From Tumebacillus avium (GTDB taxonomy: Bacteria > Bacillota > Bacilli > Tumebacillales > Tumebacillaceae), in NCBI RefSeq assembly GCF_002162355.1, contig NZ_CP021434.1:4642001-4706000 (forward strand): a stretch of 64,000 bases of DNA, given 5' to 3'. Shown piece after piece: positions 63,115 to 64,000 of the stretch. The notes beneath the pieces were generated by a model. The model made no database searches and was not told the origin of the DNA. It worked only from the letters and a program-made list of their open reading frames with translations. A program made the translations under genes and the position numbers. Position 1 is the stretch's first letter, and each line of letters begins with the position of its first letter.

Positions 63115-63570
63115 TCAAGAAAAGGAGAGGAGAAATATGGGTTTCCCCACTATCTTCTCCTTTTTTTCATGTTTTATACATCTCACTTCCGTATGCCCCG
63201 CTCTGTCGACCCAGCTATAAGCACCGATCAGCTTAAACAGACAAAACGCCAGCAACAGCGTGCAGACCACATACCCAAGCAGCGGGGTGAACAGGCGGTA
63301 GAGGATCAGGAGAAGCACCGTGCCGCCCATCATCCTGCGCGCCTCCGGCACTCGGTTCGAACGTTCCGGCGGACGGCTTTTGACGAACAGCAAAAACACC
63401 AGACCGAGTACGATCATCAACCCTCCGACCACGCCAAACAGCACATGGTCGCCGACAAAGACGCTCATGCCATACGGAGCCAGCCGCACCGTTTCCCACA
63501 TGGCGAGTGCGCCGAGCAGTACGACAAACACCCCGAACAGCCGGTCAAACCCACTCCAGGTTGGACGCAT
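63115..63570 (-). CDS. TctB-like small membrane protein, C-terminus probably truncated or shifted (151 aa)
   Basis: Four hydrophobic segments (about 10-28, 44-62, 82-97, 99-114) in the style of the TctB subunit of tripartite tricarboxylate transporters. After LIGAYSWV the sequence becomes basic and hydrophilic (DRAGHTEVRCIKHEKKEK), where the family normally continues with a last helix; this tail looks like out-of-frame coding. AGGAGGT precedes the ATG. No TctA or TctC gene is visible. Possibly a decaying gene. Confidence 0.5.
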   Translation of the reverse strand: MRPTWSGFDRLFGVFVVLLGALAMWETVRLAPYGMSVFVGDHVLFGVVGGLMIVLGLVFLLFVKSRPPERSNRVPEARRMMGGTVLLLILYRLFTPLLGYVVCTLLLAFCLFKLIGAYSWVDRAGHTEVRCIKHEKKEKIVGKPIFLLSFS

Positions 63571-63690
63571 GGCTCACCTCCTCATGCAGGGTGCTTCACA
63601 AATACGCAGTTTGTCGAAAAATTATCCCCTTGCACCAAAAATGGGCGCCGCCCATACGCTGTAAGAAATCAGCAAAGTGAGGTGAACGCG

Positions 63691-64000
63691 ATGGCAGCGA
63701 TCTCGTTTGCAGGGGTCGATCAGAAGTACATCACCGTCTCCGGTGAGACGACTGCGCTACAAGGGATCGAGTTTGCCGTGCAGCAAGGCGAGCTGATCGG
63801 GCTGGTCGGGCCAAGCGGCTGCGGCAAAAGCACGATCCTCTCGCTGATCGCCGGGCTGCTTTTTCCGACGCAGGGCGAGGTGCGCGTAAACGCCGAACCG
63901 GTGCGGGGGCCGTCCCCAGAAGTCGGCTACATGCTGCAGCAGGATTATCTGCTGCCATGGCGCACGATCCGCGACAACATCCTGCTCGGTCTGGAGATCC
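63691..64000 (+). CDS. ABC transporter ATP-binding protein, SsuB/TauB type, cut by window end
   Basis: Starts at ATG 63691 six bases after GAGGTG; 103 codons are in the window. Walker A GPSGCGKST and Q-loop YMLQQDYLLPWRTI are typical of nitrate/sulfonate/taurine ATPases. Together with the lipoprotein at 62057 it forms an importer; the permease is presumably beyond the edge. Confidence 0.93.
   Translation, partial: MAAISFAGVDQKYITVSGETTALQGIEFAVQQGELIGLVGPSGCGKSTILSLIAGLLFPTQGEVRVNAEPVRGPSPEVGYMLQQDYLLPWRTIRDNILLGLEI

Overview
The window reads as a chromosomal segment of an endospore-forming Firmicute (class Bacilli) with fairly high GC content. The evidence is sporulation genes (spo0B, spoIVFA/spoIVFB, a SpoIIB-like SPOR protein, a SpoVID-like LysM protein, several CotS/YsxE-type coat kinases), strong AGGAGG ribosome binding sites, frequent GTG/TTG starts, and the Bacillus gene order hemAX..CDBL - spoVID/ysxE - valS-folC-comC - spoIIB - maf-radC-mreBCD-minCD-spoIVFAB-rng-rplU-prp-rpmA-spo0B-obg. 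GC-rich coding sequence and the set of coat kinases suggest an Alicyclobacillaceae-like lineage such as Tumebacillus; that is inference only.

Layout. 1-3.7 kb: accessory genes (partial LD-carboxypeptidase, MFS transporter, TauE/SafE permease, JAMM protein). 3.7-18 kb: on the minus strand, the conserved block from maf down to obg, covering cell shape, division-site selection, sigma-K activation, ribosomal L21/L27 with the Prp protease, and the sporulation phosphorelay. 18-25 kb: aspartase, a c-di-GMP-riboswitch-controlled GH114 glycosidase, SpoIIB-like and YabE-like proteins, a short prepilin peptidase and PilT. 25-29.3 kb: folC and valS with a T-box leader. 29.3-32 kb: a MacB/FtsX-type ABC operon with two small membrane proteins. 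32-38 kb: phosphohexomutase, a c-di-AMP (ydaO) riboswitch before a secreted NlpC/P60 hydrolase, then a stack of five membrane-anchored coiled-coil proteins. 38-49.3 kb: SF0329-like protein, phosphotransferase, DNA alkylation repair protein, then a spore-coat cluster (coat kinases, GDP-mannose synthesis, CotSA-like glycosyltransferase, His-rich SpoVID-like LysM protein). 49.4-52.3 kb: small unknowns and an RluA-type pseudouridine synthase. 52.3-53.5 kb: eight tandem genes for 32-41-residue peptides with a class I lanthipeptide-like FDLD leader box and an (S/T)-C-x3-C core. 53.5-62 kb: NCS2 permease and the heme operon hemA-hemX-sirC-hemC-hemD-hemB-hemL. 62-64 kb: parts of an SsuA/THI5-type ABC importer and a TctB-like remnant.

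The most unusual element is the eight-gene RiPP precursor array. It has its own strong sigma-A promoter, a ribosome binding site for every gene and a shared terminator, but no modification enzyme, protease or exporter anywhere in the window; housekeeping genes lie on both sides. Its maturation machinery must be encoded elsewhere, or the array is orphan. Next in interest are the five-gene coiled-coil stack, the mixture of intact, altered and frameshifted coat kinases, the His-rich SpoVID-like protein, and two second-messenger riboswitches (c-di-GMP and c-di-AMP) each controlling a secreted hydrolase.

No tRNA, rRNA, CRISPR array, insertion sequence or prophage was seen. The only stretch over 300 bases without a gene is 28938-29319, which holds the valS T-box leader and its promoter.
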